From contig JAUCBJ010002807.1 in NCBI GenBank assembly GCA_032718475.1, forward strand, positions 1 to 35,795: a stretch of 35,795 nt of DNA, written 5' to 3'. Of the stretch, positions 17,729-27,747 are shown in pieces. Position 1 is the stretch's first letter; each line of letters begins with the position of its first letter. Origin of the DNA: Nemertoderma westbladi. Lineage: Eukaryota > Xenacoelomorpha > Nemertodermatida > Nemertodermatidae. The notes beneath the pieces were generated by a model. That model made no database searches, had not been told where the DNA came from, and was given only the letters and a program-made list of their open reading frames with translations. Made by a program: the position numbers and the translations under genes.

Positions 17729-19110
17729 CGGACCTTAAGTTTCCGATTAATTCTCGGTGACTTCCAAATCCTGGAAAGCCTATTCAAGGCTGCCCATACC
17801 TTTCCCTTACATATTCGAAGGTCCTCACCTGACTTCCGGATCCATGATCCCAGGTAACAGAAGTCGTCCACATGCTCAAGCATTCCATCCTTTGAGCTTA
17901 TGCTCATCCGATCAGAGACTTGCTGAGGACTTTCAAAGTTAACTGTCAAAATTTTGGTCTTTCTGGAGTTAATAAAAAGACCAAAACTAGAAGCAGCATG
18001 TTCTAATGAGCTGAGGAGCCGTTGGGCTCCCTCTAATGATTCTGAAAGTACTCCTACGTCATCAGCAAAGTCTAGATCAGTTAGGTACTTGGCAGGATTT
18101 CCTCGACTTCTGGAGCCAGTAGGTGGAGTTATCATCACCCCATCATCATTATGATGATCTAAAGACATGCGTAGAACATAGTCAACCAAATAATGAACAA
18201 GAATGGTGCAAGTGTGTCTCCTTGGAGGACGCCCCATAACACTTCAAATGGTTCTGTGTCACCGTCAACAGTAGACACAAATGTTGTTGAACCATCGTAT
18301 ACTGATCTGATTGCTGCAATAATTTCATCAGGAATCCCATATAATGAAAGTATGCTGAACATACGTGAGCGAGAGACTGAATCAAAGGCCTTGAAGAAGT
18401 CAACAAAGATAACAGCCAGATGCCTGTCTTTCTTTTTTGATAATTATTCAATTATCCTTCTAAGTGCCAAAATGGGCTCCATGGTCCCACGACCTTTATG
18501 GAACCCATTCTGATTTCCACGGAGCAGTCTCTCAATGGGATCCCTGATGCGATTTAATAGAATCCTATTGTATAGCTTTGCAGCAATCGAGATCAATGAG
18601 ATTCCCCGAAAAGAACCATAGAGGGTTAGGTTGCCCTTCTTGGGAACTGGCACCAACTTATTTGTTTTCATTTCTTGTGGTGGTATCCTATCATTTCATG
18701 ATGGGATAGATGAGCTTTAAACACTTTTTAAACACATTTTATAGACCTTAGGGGGAACACCATCTACTCCACTGGCACGATTGGTCTTGATGCTCTTTGC
18801 AGCAGCCTTCACTTCTGCAAAGGAGATATGATGGGAATATCTGGGAGTACAGACTCAGACACTTTTACTTCTATAAAGTTATAAGGCAATACCCTGGCAT
18901 TATTGAGGAGCTTTTCAAAGTGGGCTTTCCAACCATTGAGGCGATCGGCTGGTGATTCAGCCTTAACCTTAGTGGTTGGTTGGCTTTTCCGCCCAGTAAG
19001 CAAATTGATCGATTTCCATGCCTGGGATGATTGCCTGCTGTTGTCAGCATCATTGATGGCATCAACCTGTTGGTTTATTAGCTCCTGTAGATTAACAGAG
19101 TACTGCCTGT
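17729..19110 (-). pseudogene. RTE-like reverse transcriptase region, copy A
   Basis: Pieces on the minus strand: KTNKLVPVPKKGNLTLYGSF and GISLISIAAKLYNRILLNRI (18671 downwards), QNGFHKGRGTMEPILALRRI, then EVLWGVLQGDTLAPFLFII (18362-18180) and LTDLDFADDVGVLSESLEG (18085-18030) with the catalytic FADD at 18058-18069, then DDFCYLGSWIRKSGEDL. The order is that of RTE-clade RTs. Several frame changes separate them, and the part after NRKLKVR is deleted. Confidence 0.75.
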
Positions 19111-19118
19111 TCAGGGAC

Positions 19119-20594
19119 CTAGATGCAGCTTGCATAACTGCATAATTGCTTAACTGCATTCTTGGCCGCTGTAGTCTGTTTGAGTCGGGACTCTTTCTGC
19201 GCCTTATGAAGGTCATTTCGGCACTTCTGAATTTTGTTGTCAGTCCAGGGGGCCCTTTTCCTGTTTCGAGGGTATACAGGAACTGTTTCTGCAGCTGCTA
19301 ACTTAACTGCTTCTGTAAAGACAGTATAGCCCTCACAGTTATCTGCCGCCTCAGAGGCAAGAGCCTCATACCTGTTGCTCAGCTGTAGTGTGAAGCTGGA
19401 TCTCACACTTGGCTGTTGCAACAGAGAGGACCAGTCATGCCGTGGCAAGGCAGATTTCGTTGTTCTGCTAGCACGCAGACTAAGTCTTACCTTGGCCACA
19501 ATAAGGCGGTGATCACTGGAGAAGGGTCGAAGTGTAAATGCATTACAGTTTTGTATAGAGCTCCTGTATTTCCTACGAAACAGAATATGGTCTATCTGGG
19601 ACTTGTGACCACTGGGTCCACTATGAGTCCATAGCTTTCCAGTTCGCTTCTTGAACTGGGTTCCAGCCGAAAACAATCCATTTCCAGAGATAAAATCCTG
19701 AAGATGGACAGAATTTCGGTTAACACTATTGCGATAGACCCAGGGTGATATAGGTGATTGATGCATACTTGCATTAAAGTCTCCCAGGAATGTTAAGAAT
19801 GCATGCTGATCCACTCCATCAGTTGCTGCTTGTAGATTGTGGTATAAATTTTCCACCTCCTCTACAGGGGCAACACTAGTTGGAGAGTAGCACACAATCA
19901 GGACCACCTTAGGAAACTTCTTAGCCAGCCTTCCAGAACATGAGAAGTGGCAACGGATGATGCGGTTAGAGATTTGGTCTATTTTGTCCAATGCTGCATG
20001 TGCAGTTGGATTCATCAATAGACCAATTCCACCATTTCCACTATCATCTGCTGACGCGAGGGCGAGTCGCCAACCGCCCCCCATGTCCTTAATCAGAACC
20101 TCATCAGTCTGTCCAGTCTGCATTCGGTGCTCTTGAACACCCACTGCGCTAAGAGAAAGCTTATCTGCCAAGGCAGTCAGCTCACCTTGTCGCATTGGGG
20201 ACCCGAGTGTTAGGGTGTTTACTGAGGCTAGTCTAGTGACTTGCCTCAGATTCACCAATGGCTTTGTTGGTCGGGGTGGAACATGAGAGTAGCCTCCAAC
20301 TCCAGAATCCCTCTCCCCATCACAATCTGGCCTCCCTGGTGACCCAGGGTTTGGGCCAGAAAGGTCATCAGGAAAGAGACTCAAAGAATTGTTGGCTGCT
20401 CTCTCTCCAGTAGGGGGTGAGACAGGCAGCCGGTCAGGAGTTAACTGACGCCTGTGAGGCCGATTGTGTCCGGTAATTCCACTGGCCTCTAGTGCCCGGA
20501 CCTCAGCATTGCTAATGTAATCCATAGTGGGGGTTGGGGGGTGCTTTTTTGCCGAGTCAGCTCTCGGGGCAAATATCACACCCTGGTTTGCCAT
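19119..20594 (-). pseudogene. RTE-like endonuclease region, copy A
   Basis: This is the longest surviving LINE reading frame in the window (about 490 codons from MANQGVIFAPRADS at 20594). An N-terminal low-complexity region of ~125 residues is followed by an APE-type endonuclease: LSAVGVQEHRM, KVVLIVCYSPTS, LTFLGDFNAS, SQIDHILFRRK and FSSDHRLIVAKVRL. These are the QEH, GDFNA, DHI and SDH landmarks. The frame closes at 19119 because of a ~19-bp insertion relative to copy C (AATGCAGTTAAG followed by extra GCAATTATGCAGTTAT), which shifts it before the RT. I start at MANQG instead of the earlier Met because copy C keeps the same start. Confidence 0.75.
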
Positions 20595-20978
20595 TCCACA
20601 GGGTGGGTGTCGCAATGGAGTCAGAAATGAGGCCCATCACCCATATCTACTCTAGCGCACATGACCCACCATTGGCTGTCTTTCTACTACTTTCTACTAA
20701 GAACTACTTTCTCAGAGTGGACATGAGAACACTCTACTCCTCACCAGCCATTGGTAGATCACCATCTGCCTGGTCAGGCCATATACCCCTGCAGCCAAGT
20801 ATATGGGTCCTTAATCCAGGACCAAGGGCATCCTTATCCCAGAACGAAGGGGGTCCTAGTTACAGGACCAGAATTGACCTAGTAAGAGGGTCTATGCAGC
20901 TACAGGTGTCACCTCCTTTATGCTGCATGGAGGTGGCAAGTTTTCTTGATCAATGACCTAGAATACCTGACCTGACCT

Positions 20979-21397
20979 TAATGTTCATACAATGTTATAT
21001 TGTTGTTGTTATTGTTGTCTTTATTGATATTGGTGAATGTTCTGGAACATTACTCGAAAATTTTGAAATTATATATAAAAAACATTTGTTAAAACAATTA
21101 GAATTCGAAAGAAAATATCTATCAATATTTTTTTCAAAAAATACTAGCTAGCAAAAAAACACAATAGCTACCATAAAAAAAATATATATTAAGGTTCTAG
21201 AACATTCACCAATATAAAAAAAACACTATAAAACAATATTATATTTTTTAATTTTCAAAAAATATTTGCTAGTAAAAAAAACGAGCTATCATAAAAAAAA
21301 TTATACTAAGGTTCTAGAACACTCACCAATGTTCTAGAACATAATAAAATGCCATAAACCCAATAAATAGACACAAATGTGCTGTATACATTACATA
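20979..21397. other. Gene-free AT-rich stretch with HSE-like motifs
   Basis: No gene is visible. It contains a GTT/GTC-rich run (21000-21025), a four-block heat-shock-element-like palindrome at 21036-21052, a ~121-bp duplication (21134-21340) and three further TTCTAGAA motifs. Confidence 0.5.
21134..21340 (+). repeat. Two-unit ~121-bp tandem duplication
   Basis: TCAAAAAATA starts at 21134 and 21255. Each unit then has GCTAG, a run of A, AGCTA-CATAAAAAAA, and AAGGTTCTAGAAC followed by CACCAAT. Units are ~80% alike, so the duplication is not very recent. Each ends in a heat-shock-element-like palindrome. The segment 21026-21048 is an inverted copy of the unit end (ATATTGGTGAATGTTCTGGAA). Confidence 0.75.
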
Positions 21398-21406
21398 CTG
21401 TACTAG

Positions 21407-22016
21407 GGTATTAGTATGGCCTGTGACACCACTTTTTGATGAAAAAAACTAGCTAGTAATTTATGATATACTAGCTACTTATGTTGGTATTATGTTTGCC
21501 CCACTCAAGTTCTACATTCTGGAACATTTTTCTTGTGTTGCTATGGTAACCAAGTGTTGTAAATAATGATTTATTGAAGTTTAATCGAATATGTTATTTA
21601 ATGAATATAACAATGTAAATTGATTAGTTTTTTGTTTTTGAACTGAATTAAACAGATTTCTATAATTCGCTATTGTTTATTAGTGTTATCAGTTTGCTGA
21701 ATGGGGCCTCCCTGTTGTAATTTTGCCACCAAAATTCAGCGAGATGATTCTGTAACAGGCTCTTATTGGTTCCTCTCATGGTTTTTACACGCAAAATTAA
21801 GCAATTTTATTGTACATAAATATTCAAAACTAACATTCTTAAAACGCCTTTTTTCTCCAAAATGGTAACCATGGCAACTGTCAAATAACATTCTGGAACA
21901 TCGCAATAGATCGTTCTATCTAGTTAGTTTTTTTCAGTTTAGTTAGACTCTATCTAAATAGACTATCTAGTTAGTTTTTTTCATCAAAAAGTGGGGTCAC
22001 AGGCCATACTAATACC
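21407..22016. mobile_element. 610-bp inverted-repeat element with 9-bp target duplication
   Basis: The ends are inverted repeats of about 51 bp with two mismatches, starting GGTATTAGTATGGCC (21407-21457 and 21966-22016). Directly outside, CTGTACTAG occurs at 21398-21406 and again at 22017-22025: a perfect 9-bp duplication. Long terminal repeats with 9-bp duplication are the usual signature of Mutator-like elements, so this is probably a nonautonomous Mutator-like or related element; it has no ORF of note. Inside, in mirror order from each end, lie a TTCTGGAA palindrome (21517, 21891) and an X-box-like palindrome (21537, 21864). Confidence 0.85.
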
Positions 22017-22025
22017 CTGTACTAG

Positions 22026-22778
22026 TACTGGTTATACATACTATACTAGTACCAATATCACAAAATTACTAGCTACCATATTGCTATCAGAAGGTCAAAT
22101 GTTTATTCTGGAACATAAAACCTCTCGGCGCAGTAATAACTAATGAAATAAGACAACAACATTCAAGTGCATGGTGTTGTTATTTGAGAGTTAGCTATAA
22201 CATTTCTAGAACATAGTTACTTTGTGAAAGATTGACTATTTACTTAAAATTTTCCACGTTCATGATAAAAGTCTCTAATTTCGTTGATGATGTTCTTTAC
22301 ATCGAATGTATTTTATAATATTAAACAGGGAAGTCTTCATTATTTATAAAATGTTTGTTAACGAAATAAATCAATAATAGATTGAACAACGTAATGCTAC
22401 AAGTTTTAAGAATTAATATCAAGATTTGACTGTGAATGGTCTCACAGTTCGGCAATGTCATCTACGAGTTAAATATAAAAAAATTTTAATTCCTAAGTCC
22501 TTGTTGTACGTTATTACCAAAAATTGTTTACTGTAAGAAAAAATTACAATTTTAAGTTCACTCAACCCATCGATATCAATGTCATCCTCTCAACCACAGC
22601 TTTGGATACCCTTCGAAATGGATTCTACGTAAAATTTTACATATATAGTGAAAAAATGGTGCTTTCCTCACCTTTGTCGTGATTTTTACCCTAAGCCACC
22701 TGACTATACGATGATATGTGGATGTGGACTGATTACTGTAGTAATTACGATTATTAAAACAATGTAATTTACCTATTT
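22026..22778. other. AT-rich stretch without recognised gene
   Basis: No coding sense or known repeat was seen apart from two TTCnnGAA motifs (22106 and 22204). Confidence 0.5.
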
Positions 22779-22983
22779 AAGAATATAATAGAGCATATTA
22801 TGCTCTATTATATTCTTGAATAAATTAACTATATTTATTATATATATTATATATATATTATATATATAATATATGATATATAATATATTATATATATATT
22901 ATTATATATAATTACTATATTTAAGAGAAAATAATATATTTTTCATCACTTATTAAGTGATGAAAAATATATTTTTTTCTCTT
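22779..22983. repeat. Two long palindromes flanking an (AT)n core
   Basis: A perfect 39-nt palindrome (19-bp arms, single central T) lies at 22779-22817. An AT-only core with TATATAT runs follows to about 22920. A second palindrome of about 60 nt lies at 22923-22983, centred on CATCACTTA/TAAGTGATG, with only small differences at its outer ends. Such DNA extrudes cruciforms easily. It may be a pair of miniature hairpin elements or a fragile site. Confidence 0.85.
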
Positions 22984-22989
22984 TAATAT

Positions 22990-23131
22990 TGTAATGAAAT
23001 TTAATAATGAAAACAGCTAAGTAATATGAAAAACACCTTGTAACAAATCTGACAAGTTGCCATGGCATCTAGAAACTAAAACATATTGCATATATTTACT
23101 TATTATTGGTATAGTGGGGGTGGAGATTGAT
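22990..23131. other. Short AT-rich spacer
   Basis: Nothing recognised except an X-box-like GTTGCCATGGCA at 23056-23067. Confidence 0.4.
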
Positions 23132-23440
23132 TTAAACCTGTTAAACCCGGGGAGGGGGTCAATTTGACCCACCCCCAAATTTAGAAATCAAAGAATCAAA
23201 CTTGTTTTTTTCGGCTTTTTCGGATTGATTGTGTCACCCTGTTTCTTGCGTTATACAACTGCCATTTCTAGTAATCAGAGCATATCTAAATACTTTTCAA
23301 TAAGCGCTACAGCGCTTAATGGCGCCATAGAAAACCTGTATTTAAATATGATTGGCTGAAAATTATAACTTTCCAATTTTTCGAAAATTGTTCACTACTT
23401 GAAATTTTGGTGCTCAAAATAACCACCGCAGTAAATAATA
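23132..23440 (-). mobile_element. Internally deleted piggyBac-like copy
   Basis: TTAA at 23132 is followed by ACCTGTTAAACCCGGGG and a GGGGTCAATTTGACCC block. This equals, with few changes, the right terminus of the 27.75-29.28 kb element read on the minus strand. Segment 23325-23437 (AGAAAACCTGTATT through CAAAATAACCACC) matches the reverse complement of about 27915-28045 of that element, and GTGTCACCCTGTTTCTTGCG (near 23235) matches the reverse complement of its internal repeat near 28530. The middle and far end are missing or diverged, so only one terminus with its TTAA is preserved. Confidence 0.7.
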
Positions 23441-24404
23441 CGGGGTCATAGGCTGGAGCCTATACTATAGTCTACTTTAAGTTATTATGAGTGGGAACGC
23501 GTGGTAACAATGACAAACTAAAAATACTATATGATATTAAATGATTATAATATCTAAGGAAACAAATAAATTATTTAAAATTATTTTAGCTTATTGAGAT
23601 AATATTACGTAAAGGTCATTTATTTGTAGTGTAGCAGCTAATAAATATATTCAACATTCCAACGGAAGACTTATTTAGTATCTACAGTATACAATGTAAG
23701 TATGTTTCACTGTTACACTGCAGAACTTGTGCTATATGTTTAGATGCAGTATGATCTAGGGTAGTTTAATCTAGGGTAGTTCTATCTAGACATCTCACTT
23801 CGCGAGTAAGAACTAATGATATGCTTAGCCAATTCAAACATAGTACTATCTAAAGTACGAACTACCCCGGTAAAATAGACTTTTGTGGAATAGTTCCTTA
23901 ATTGATGTATCACCCCCATGACTTCCCACTAAGTTGCCTAAAAAACATTTGAAATTTGAAATATAAATTCCCCGACCAGCTAGCTAATGAGTCATTGAAT
24001 CTTGATTTCCGCATTCCATGATTTTTCTGCTAAAAGCGTTTAACAGAGAAAGTCTCGGTCAGCCCGTTGATATTATTATTACACCAGCCAAATCGCAGTT
24101 GTTCCTAGTCTGTATTGGATTTGTTGTTTCCGATGGAAAGGTGGACTAACAACTAAATATATATGAATTTGGTTGAAAAATCGTTGAAATATTGGCGTTC
24201 GAAAGTTGCCTGTTTGGCATGGATGTGCGCAAGATCTTTCGCATTTATTAAATTATCAAACATTTTATAATATATCTATAATATTTACAGTATTCTAGAA
24301 TGTTTGTAAGTATATAGGCTCGGTCAGAAGGAATGGGCGCATTTGGGAATGGTACATACTTGGAAATGTCAGATAGGTTACACTCTGGTTACTTTCACAT
24401 TCTC
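23441..24404. other. Stretch without recognised gene
   Basis: No gene is recognised. ATCTAGGGTAGTT is directly repeated at about 23755-23785. A TTCTAGAATGTTT motif at 24293-24305 matches the spacer motif of the foldback elements (413-425, 27660). Confidence 0.4.
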
Positions 24405-24906
24405 TACTACTACTACTAGGATCGGCTGCATTGCCGCTGCATTTTTAAGAATGCTGTGCCGGATTGTCGAAAAAATTGCGCCGCCACAACTCCCTATCAC
24501 CCATGACATTTGCTAGATCATCCGCATCTTCAAGGTCAGTGTCCTTTAAGATGTGTCTCAAGAAAGTCATGGGCTGTCCACCATGCTTATTCTCTCCATG
24601 AGGCTGCCAAAGCACAAGATTATGCACTGGCTGATCCTCACGGCGAAAGGAATGTCTTGCAAAGTGGAGGCGACTTTGTTCTAGTGTCAAGCTTGGGGAA
24701 ACCAATGAGACACCTCCAATGTTATATAGTGTCTGGTTGGAGATGTGTTCATTGTACTTGACACAATGAACCCGGCGTAGCATTCTTGTGAATGTGCCAT
24801 CCAGAGATTTGGTGTCCTCAGCAGTTAGAGCCCAGCAATGGACTCCCATAGAGGAGTACTGGAACTACTGCTGCTCTAAATAATCGGACCTTAAGATTCC
24901 GATTAA
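24405..24906 (-). mobile_element. RTE-like LINE copy B, 5'-truncated
   Basis: The minus strand carries only the last ~490 bp of the RTE LINE: LKVRLF...VVPVLLYGS...WALTAEDTKSLDGTFTRMLRRVHCVKYN (to 24845) and the ORF end DNPAQHS at 24445, then a 3' UTR and a (TAG)n tail at 24407-24419. 5' truncation is the normal outcome of incomplete target-primed reverse transcription. The truncation point lies within ~20 bp of where copy A loses its C-terminal part. A ~1-bp indel breaks the frame near 24850. Confidence 0.85.
24445..24849 (-). pseudogene. RTE-like ORF C-terminus, copy B
   Basis: 134 codons: GVHCWALTAEDTKSLDGTF, RVHCVKYNEHISNQTLYNIG, LTLEQSRLHFARHSFRRED and RELWRRNFFDNPAQHS. The C-W-x-L-T and R-L-x-F-A/G-H-x-x-R-R motifs are shared by RTE-clade C-termini. 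Copy C reads almost the same (33460-33876). This is not a separate gene. Confidence 0.75.
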
Positions 24907-25099
24907 TTCACTTTTTCACCATTGCAGTCAACATTGGCATATACCGATTTAATAAGTTTGTTAGAGGATCTGTTGAATAAACTACTACACATAGCACAAA
25001 GGTCTGAATGGGATACCGGTAACAATCGAGCCTAGCTGAACATCACAATACAGCACCAAGTATATTCCAAAATTATAATAAATCAGATACTCCAATCAA

Positions 25100-25800
25100 A
25101 TAGGGACATCATCGTTAAAAAAGCGGATAAAAGTGGTGGTTTCGCAATTATGGAAAGGACTAGATATCTGGAAAAAGTTACCCAAGACATTCTGTCCGAC
25201 ACTATCTCTTACATACCGTTGCCAAAGAACCCCAACCCAGGGGCGATAAAGAAAATTAACGCCGGGGTGACTAGCGTAAGTAGTCTAGAACGCAGTAACC
25301 AACATTACCTCGCCCAGGCACTGAGGAGCAACCAATACGCACGACCGTCCGAACTGTACGGCAACCCTAAGACGCATAAGGTGGGCGAACCTATGCGGCC
25401 TATCTCATCCGGGTCCGGCTCTCTTGGAAACCCTCTTGGTTTGCGAGTAAGATCCACGGCCAAGCGGCCGCGCTCGTTCCGGAACGACTACGGAATACCG
25501 CGGATTTCATGGAACGTGTGGCTCAACTACTGCCGCTTCAACCTGGCGATATGTTGTTCAGCATCGACATTGTTTCAATGTATACGGTAATCCCTGTACA
25601 AGAAGGGATCGATGTAGTCACTGGTTTCGTCAACCAGCATAGGGTTGAAATCGACATATTCGGTTTATCCCCGATTTATACGGTTTACTTAAAACCAGTT
25701 TAGAATTTACTCTCTTCCGTTTCAACGGTAAATTCTACGAACAAAATGACGGACTCGGGATGGGAGTTAGGCTTGCCGGACCATTTTTGGGGATCTATAT
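25100..25800 (+). pseudogene. Penelope-like RT, N-terminal half
   Basis: Frames read VKKADKSGGFAIM, RTRYLEKVTQDILSD, SELYGNPKTHKVGEPMRPISS (25342-25404; Penelope-like RTs have YGLPK-HK...RPI-S), FSIDIVSMYTVIPVQEGIDVV (25557-25615) and FRFNGKFYEQNDGLGMGV (25720-25770). The S-x-D-x-x-x-M/L-Y-T-x-I-P motif carries the first catalytic Asp. Frame changes occur at about 25440, 25530 and 25680, so no continuous product is possible. Confidence 0.8.
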
Positions 25801-25864
25801 ACATGTTAAAGAAAAAAAACATTTTTAACGAAATACCATTTTTTTAAGCGTTTTTTGCTGTTTT

Positions 25865-26482
25865 AGATTCTATGATGACGGGTGGTCCGTGTGGCAGCAC
25901 GGAGAGGAAGAGTTAGACAGTTTTCTTGGTTATTTGAATACTTGCCACCCCACTATTAAATATACCATGGAGAAATCGTATACCAGTCTTCCCTTTCTCG
26001 ATGTAATCACCACGGTCAATGACCACGGGCTGGTAGATTTCGAGCTCTATATTAAACCTAGTAATGCCGGCATAATCCTTAACTACCACAGTAGCCACCC
26101 GCGCAACATAGTTCTTAACACTGCTAGGGCCGCACTCCAACGCGCTATACGTAATAGTAATACCAATCTAGGGTGCAAACGTAGCTTAGTTAAAGTAACA
26201 AATAACCTAATAAATAATGACTTCCCAGCAGCCGTAGTAGACACATTAACCAATACTATACTTAGCGGTTGGCCCCCACCACAGAAACGCAGCTTACACC
26301 CCACGAACACTGCCACCGACGGACCCGGCATACCACTACTGGTTATACCGTACATCAACGAACACCTGCAAAGACACACACAACAAATTATTAATACCTC
26401 CAACTTACGTCACCATATCCGCCTAGTCAGTACCCCAGGTCCCAAACTGAAACAACTTCTGATTCGAGCTAGCCTACTGTAA
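25865..26482 (+). pseudogene. Penelope-like RT, C-terminal half
   Basis: It begins RFYDDGWSVW (the position of the catalytic R-Y-V-DD-F/I motif; here FYDD at 25868-25879, so one residue differs from the family pattern but both Asp remain). It continues FLGYLNTCHPTIKYTMEKSY, LPFLDVITTVNDHG, FELYIKPSNAG and YHSSHPRN, the usual thumb region. The ORF closes at 26480-26482 in one frame. Sequence between the N-terminal half and this part (25800-25860) is not readable as RT and looks rearranged. Confidence 0.8.
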
Positions 26483-26504
26483 CTACAGACCCGTGCCCAA
26501 CCAC

Positions 26505-26857
26505 CCGCAACATCACTTGTTACACCTGCACCAACGGAGTTAAAAACTGTACAATTAGGAACGTAGTGTACGAACTAGTCTGTACCTTATGTAAACCTAC
26601 AGTACAAAGTTACATCGGGGAGACCTTGTGCCTTTTACGTGTGAAGATACACCAACATCGCAACTCGTAAGGAAGCGATGGGAGAACATTACCTTGACAA
26701 GCACCCGGGACACAGTCAACATCCACAACCATTCACAAGAACTGCAAAGCATAAATGCAAAGACTGGGCCGACAGAAAAATAAGCGAAAAACATTACATA
26801 AAACACGAGCACCCCACACTTAACACTCAGTACATACAATATAATCCGGGATGGTAG
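26505..26857 (+). pseudogene. Penelope-like GIY-YIG endonuclease domain
   Basis: NCTIRNVVYELVC and LCKPTVQSYIGET (26611-26625) provide the V-Y-x-L-x-C and Y-I-G-x-T halves of a GIY-YIG nuclease, followed by LRVKIHQHRN. After a stop and frame change near 26668, MGEHYLDKHPGH then FTRTAKHKCKDWADRKISE and EHPTLNTQY follow, ending in a stop at 26855-26857. A Cys-x2-Cys pair precedes the domain, as in animal Penelope elements. This nuclease makes the nick used for insertion. Confidence 0.75.
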
Positions 26858-26870
26858 CTCCATCACATTG

Positions 26871-27317
26871 GTTACTAGTGGCTACATTGTTGTTTTTGGC
26901 GTGAAAAATATATAAATAAAATAATAAAAAATATAAAAATAAAAAACTAAATAAAACTTGTACCAACAAATCGCTGTAAGGTTGAAGAATAACGGCTGTG
27001 TAACTGGTGTAATATCGCTGTAGACACTTTTTTCAAACACTTGTTGCTAAAGAATAAAGGCCATAATTATAATTCTGGCTCACCCAGGAAGGAGGAGGGA
27101 GGTGAAACTCTCTATGTTTCAAATTTCATGCAATCTCATAAATATTTGTACTGAATAACGACACTATATTCCCATGTAGTTTTAGTGACTTACAATTATA
27201 TGAGAAAGTAAACCCATTCTCTTCACATAGGCATATAGGAGGGAGGCCCCATTAATATAACCTATACACACCATGACCCGTAATATATTGTCATTTTCTG
27301 ATGACACGGACCAACCC
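26871..27317. other. Stretch without recognised gene
   Basis: No gene. AT-rich and A-rich sequence (26905-26955) lies just after the Penelope ORF and may be its 3' end. The remainder shows no known repeat. Confidence 0.4.
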
Positions 27318-27439
27318 CACCCCCCAAGATTTTTCTACAAATCTTTATCATATTTCTTGAAATTTGAAACACAACTAGTTCCACTCACCGTCGATGACCC
27401 CATGAAGCCGGAATTTCCGATTTTGCCTTGAAAGTTTTT

Positions 27440-27655
27440 TTATAAGCGTTTTATAAAAGTGTCTTTTGCGAAATCGCACCCTCCGTATCTCCACATTAGT
27501 CGTAATTTTTTCATATTATTAAAAAGGTTGCGTTGCAAGGATTCCAAATATGTAACAATATCTGAGTTTCGTTGAGAAACAGGTGAGATAAAGGCGTTCA
27601 AAGATTGCAAGAATTTCGTTAGCTGTAGGTCATTTATTCTATCTAATAAATACAC
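27440..27655 (-). pseudogene. Foldback copy 2 left-arm peptide
   Basis: The minus strand reads FLQSLNAFISPVSQRNSDIVTYLESLQ, then LFNNMKKLRLMW and GGCDFAKDT, the same peptide as the left arm of copy 1 (about 85% alike over ~55 residues). The N-terminal MAF-QYF portion is lost through a small indel near 27615-27630. No function recognised. Confidence 0.45.
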
Positions 27656-27747
27656 AAAATTCTAGAATGTGTTATTTATTTTATATGTTGGTTGTCAACA
27701 GCGGTATTCCTATCCAATATATCTATTGGGTAGCTATTTATACTTAA

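Larger units (their letters stand above)
17715..20978 (-). mobile_element. RTE-like LINE copy A, internally deleted
   Basis: A minus-strand element homologous over nearly its whole length to the plus-strand copy at 30282-33917. The 5' end is the CAGGTCAGGTCAGG-type start near 20965-20978, followed by a 5' UTR (~380 bp), a single EN-RT ORF and a very short 3' end. Between the string CTTAAGGTCCG (near 17729-17740) and the 3'-UTR string CTGCAATGCAGCAT (17715-17728) about 450 bp present in copy C is missing, so the ORF C-terminus is deleted. Its 3' edge adjoins Gypsy gag. Confidence 0.85.
21036..22211. promoter_or_regulatory. Cluster of heat-shock-element-like palindromes
   Basis: TTCnnGAA cores (TTCTAGAA or TTCTGGAA) occur at 21041, 21195, 21312, 21332, 21517, 21891, 22106 and 22204. 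At 21036-21052, GAATGTTCTGGAACATT has three perfect alternating nGAAn blocks plus a partial fourth, and 21195-21207 has three. HSF binds three or more such blocks in animals. Both lie in repeat DNA, so activity is unproven. Confidence 0.5.
24930..26870 (+). mobile_element. Penelope-like retroelement with GIY-YIG endonuclease
   Basis: Order: the pre-RT motif DIIVKKADKSGG (25100-25135), RT fragments to about 26482, then a GIY-YIG endonuclease domain (26505-26857). This RT plus GIY-YIG layout defines endonuclease-bearing Penelope-like elements of animals. The copy has stops, frame changes and probably a missing piece around the central RT motif (25700-25865). Terminal repeats typical of the group were not found. 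A/T-rich sequence follows the ORF end. It sits directly beside RTE copy B on the opposite strand. Confidence 0.85.
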
